Of a stretch of 64,000 nt of DNA, positions 62,816-64,000 are shown piece by piece. The notes under the pieces are model-generated. The model worked only from the letters and a program-made list of their open reading frames with translations. It ran no database searches and was not told the DNA's origin. Location of the stretch: assembly GCF_900637395.1 (NCBI RefSeq), contig NZ_LR134372.1, forward strand, positions 1,426,001-1,490,000, written 5' to 3'. Source of the stretch: Campylobacter upsaliensis. Its GTDB lineage: Bacteria; Campylobacterota; Campylobacteria; Campylobacterales; Campylobacteraceae. Positions within the stretch are counted from its first letter, which is position 1, and the number at the start of each line of letters is the position of its first letter. The position numbers and the translations under genes were made by a program.

Positions 62816-64000
62816 CCCCTCATCATAGCCCCTAACATCACCTTAGCCTTGCAGTCCGCACAGCAATATAGGCTTTTAAGCTTGGCTTCATCATTTGCGA
62901 ATTTATCTCTCATTAATGAGGCGATTTTCTCCACCGCTTTTTTAGTAGCAAATTCCTTCCCACACTCCACACAAGCAAAAAGCTTATCTTTAGCCAAAGT
63001 GCGAAAGTCAAAATAACTCTTTTCAAGCCTTAGCCCACTACGCTCAAGCTTTAAAGTATCCTTTTCCGCACAGCTTGCCTCGCAGTATCCGCAAGTCGTG
63101 CAAAGGCTAGGGTTAAATTTCAGTGCGTTTTCCTTGCTATCTGCTATTAGCGCACCGACATTACAAGCACCCACACAGGCAAGGCAAAGCGTGCAAGTAT
63201 CGACATTTAATCTTAAATCCCCATAGCGAAGCCATTCTCCACTCTCCACCACGCCTAAATCCTCATCAGCGATTAAATGCCTTAAACGCACGGCAAAATT
63301 TTCCCTATTTGTTTGGGTATGATTATGAAAAGAAAAGTTTAAACCCTCGATAAATTCAAGCTTTGTCAAAGCATTTTCAAGCTCTTTTTCATCACTTGCG
63401 ACAAAAATGGCTTTTTTACCAAATTTGCGTTCAAAAACCGCATTTAAAAGCCTTATCGCCTCAGCACTTCCACGCGAAACAAAATCCGTATAAAAAACAA
63501 GATTAGCCCCACTTGATTGAAGTAAGCTTAAAAAATGCAAATTGGAAAGCCATTTTTCTCCCTCTATCATAAAGGGCAAAACACCCTCTCCAAGCCTTAA
63601 ATTTAAATGCTCTAAAGGCATTTTTTTAGGAATAATGCAAATTTTACTCCCCTCTACAAAATCAAGCATTTTAAAAAAACTATCCCTATTCATCGGCGCG
63701 TAATCAAGCGACCCGCTAGGACACACACTCACGCAACCTCCACAGCCAAGGCAGTCAATTTGAGAAAATTGTAAAATCCTCTCTTCATCGTCCTTTAAAA
63801 TGGCTGTTGTAGGGCAAATTTCCGCACACTTAGCACAATGCTCACTGCGTCTTTTGTGATATTGACAAACGCTAGAATTATAAGTGATGAAAGTTTTAAA
63901 GCTATAATGAGGCGTTTTATCTTGTAAAAAGGTCAAAAGTTCCTTTTCATCTTTAAAATTTGCTAAATCATAGCAGCCACTTTGCCTTTTAAAATCCTGC
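62812..64000 (-). CDS. Multi-[4Fe-4S] ferredoxin-like protein (partial, 5' end outside window)
   Basis: The frame is open to the window edge (QDFKRQSGCYDLANFKDEKE at the edge), so the start lies beyond base 64000; TTG 63936 is internal. Visible clusters: CAKCAEICP with CLGCGGCVSVCP, and CTLCLACVGAC with CTTCGYCEASC, giving at least four ferredoxin-type sites. A C-terminal CVECGKEF and CCADCK pair may bind zinc or another cluster. It resembles Cj1377c, a cytoplasmic ferredoxin linked to formate metabolism, by memory. Converges on the restriction remnant with a 4-base overlap. Confidence 0.8.
   Translation of the reverse strand, partial: QDFKRQSGCYDLANFKDEKELLTFLQDKTPHYSFKTFITYNSSVCQYHKRRSEHCAKCAEICPTTAILKDDEERILQFSQIDCLGCGGCVSVCPSGSLDYAPMNRDSFFKMLDFVEGSKICIIPKKMPLEHLNLRLGEGVLPFMIEGEKWLSNLHFLSLLQSSGANLVFYTDFVSRGSAEAIRLLNAVFERKFGKKAIFVASDEKELENALTKLEFIEGLNFSFHNHTQTNRENFAVRLRHLIADEDLGVVESGEWLRYGDLRLNVDTCTLCLACVGACNVGALIADSKENALKFNPSLCTTCGYCEASCAEKDTLKLERSGLRLEKSYFDFRTLAKDKLFACVECGKEFATKKAVEKIASLMRDKFANDEAKLKSLYCCADCKAKVMLGAMMRG

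Overview
The window looks like a chromosomal segment of a thermotolerant Campylobacter. The DNA is AT-rich, genes are packed with ATGA/GTGA overlaps, and several gene runs match C. jejuni order as I remember it (Cj1639-Cj1650 like, Cj1213-Cj1215 like, Cj1423-Cj1441 like). The many very long G:C homopolymers (10 to 22 bases) point to the C. upsaliensis/helveticus group rather than C. jejuni. The species call is inference.

Layout. (1) 1-3656: end of rbfA, rimP, a Bcr/CflA drug exporter and a DUF262-HNH defence-type protein. (2) 3782-13831: a housekeeping run on the + strand (NifU-like, murE, YbaB, PDZ protein, ispA, tkt, the iamB/iamA/MlaD/lipoprotein lipid-transport set, and a flagellar-type regulated small protein behind a sigma54-like promoter). 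(3) 13905-16841: an accessory patch with a phase-OFF DUF2972/sulfotransferase-like gene, an orphan acyl carrier protein and a nitrilase pseudogene. (4) 16972-20432: radA, dapB, purF. (5) 20582-23260: a phase-variable autotransporter. (6) 23461-28520: pyrC, a methyltransferase, glycolate oxidase glcD, a secreted protein and an M23 peptidase. (7) 28540-62815: a capsule biosynthesis locus on the - strand, bracketed by two inverted copies of a decayed restriction-modification module. (8) 62812-64000: part of a multi-[4Fe-4S] protein.

The capsule locus carries a GDP-heptose pathway (hddA, gmhA2, hddC) and a heptose-modification kit: a 4,6-dehydratase, a Cj1427-like C4 oxidase, two C3/C5 epimerases and three C4 reductases. 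It also has two FkbM-type methyltransferases, a methyltransferase fused to one reductase, several glycosyltransferases, and a glucuronamide branch (UDP-glucose dehydrogenase, two PLP aminotransferases, a phosphatase and a glycosyltransferase/ATP-grasp ligase). Eight of the ten long homopolymers lie in this locus. As assembled, both aminotransferases and both FkbM-type genes are out of frame, while the 4,6-dehydratase, the three reductases and the autotransporter are in frame.

The most unusual signals are these: shared flanks around tracts in unrelated genes (C-Gn-TA, usually TAA or TAG); a tract that joins a reductase lacking its catalytic Tyr to a methyltransferase lacking its first zinc half-site; a tandem SYKLG-type tail on catalytically unrelated capsule proteins; a perfect 42-bp palindrome inside a coding region; nine exact 21-bp repeats in a radical SAM gene; and the inverted restriction-modification remnants around the whole locus.
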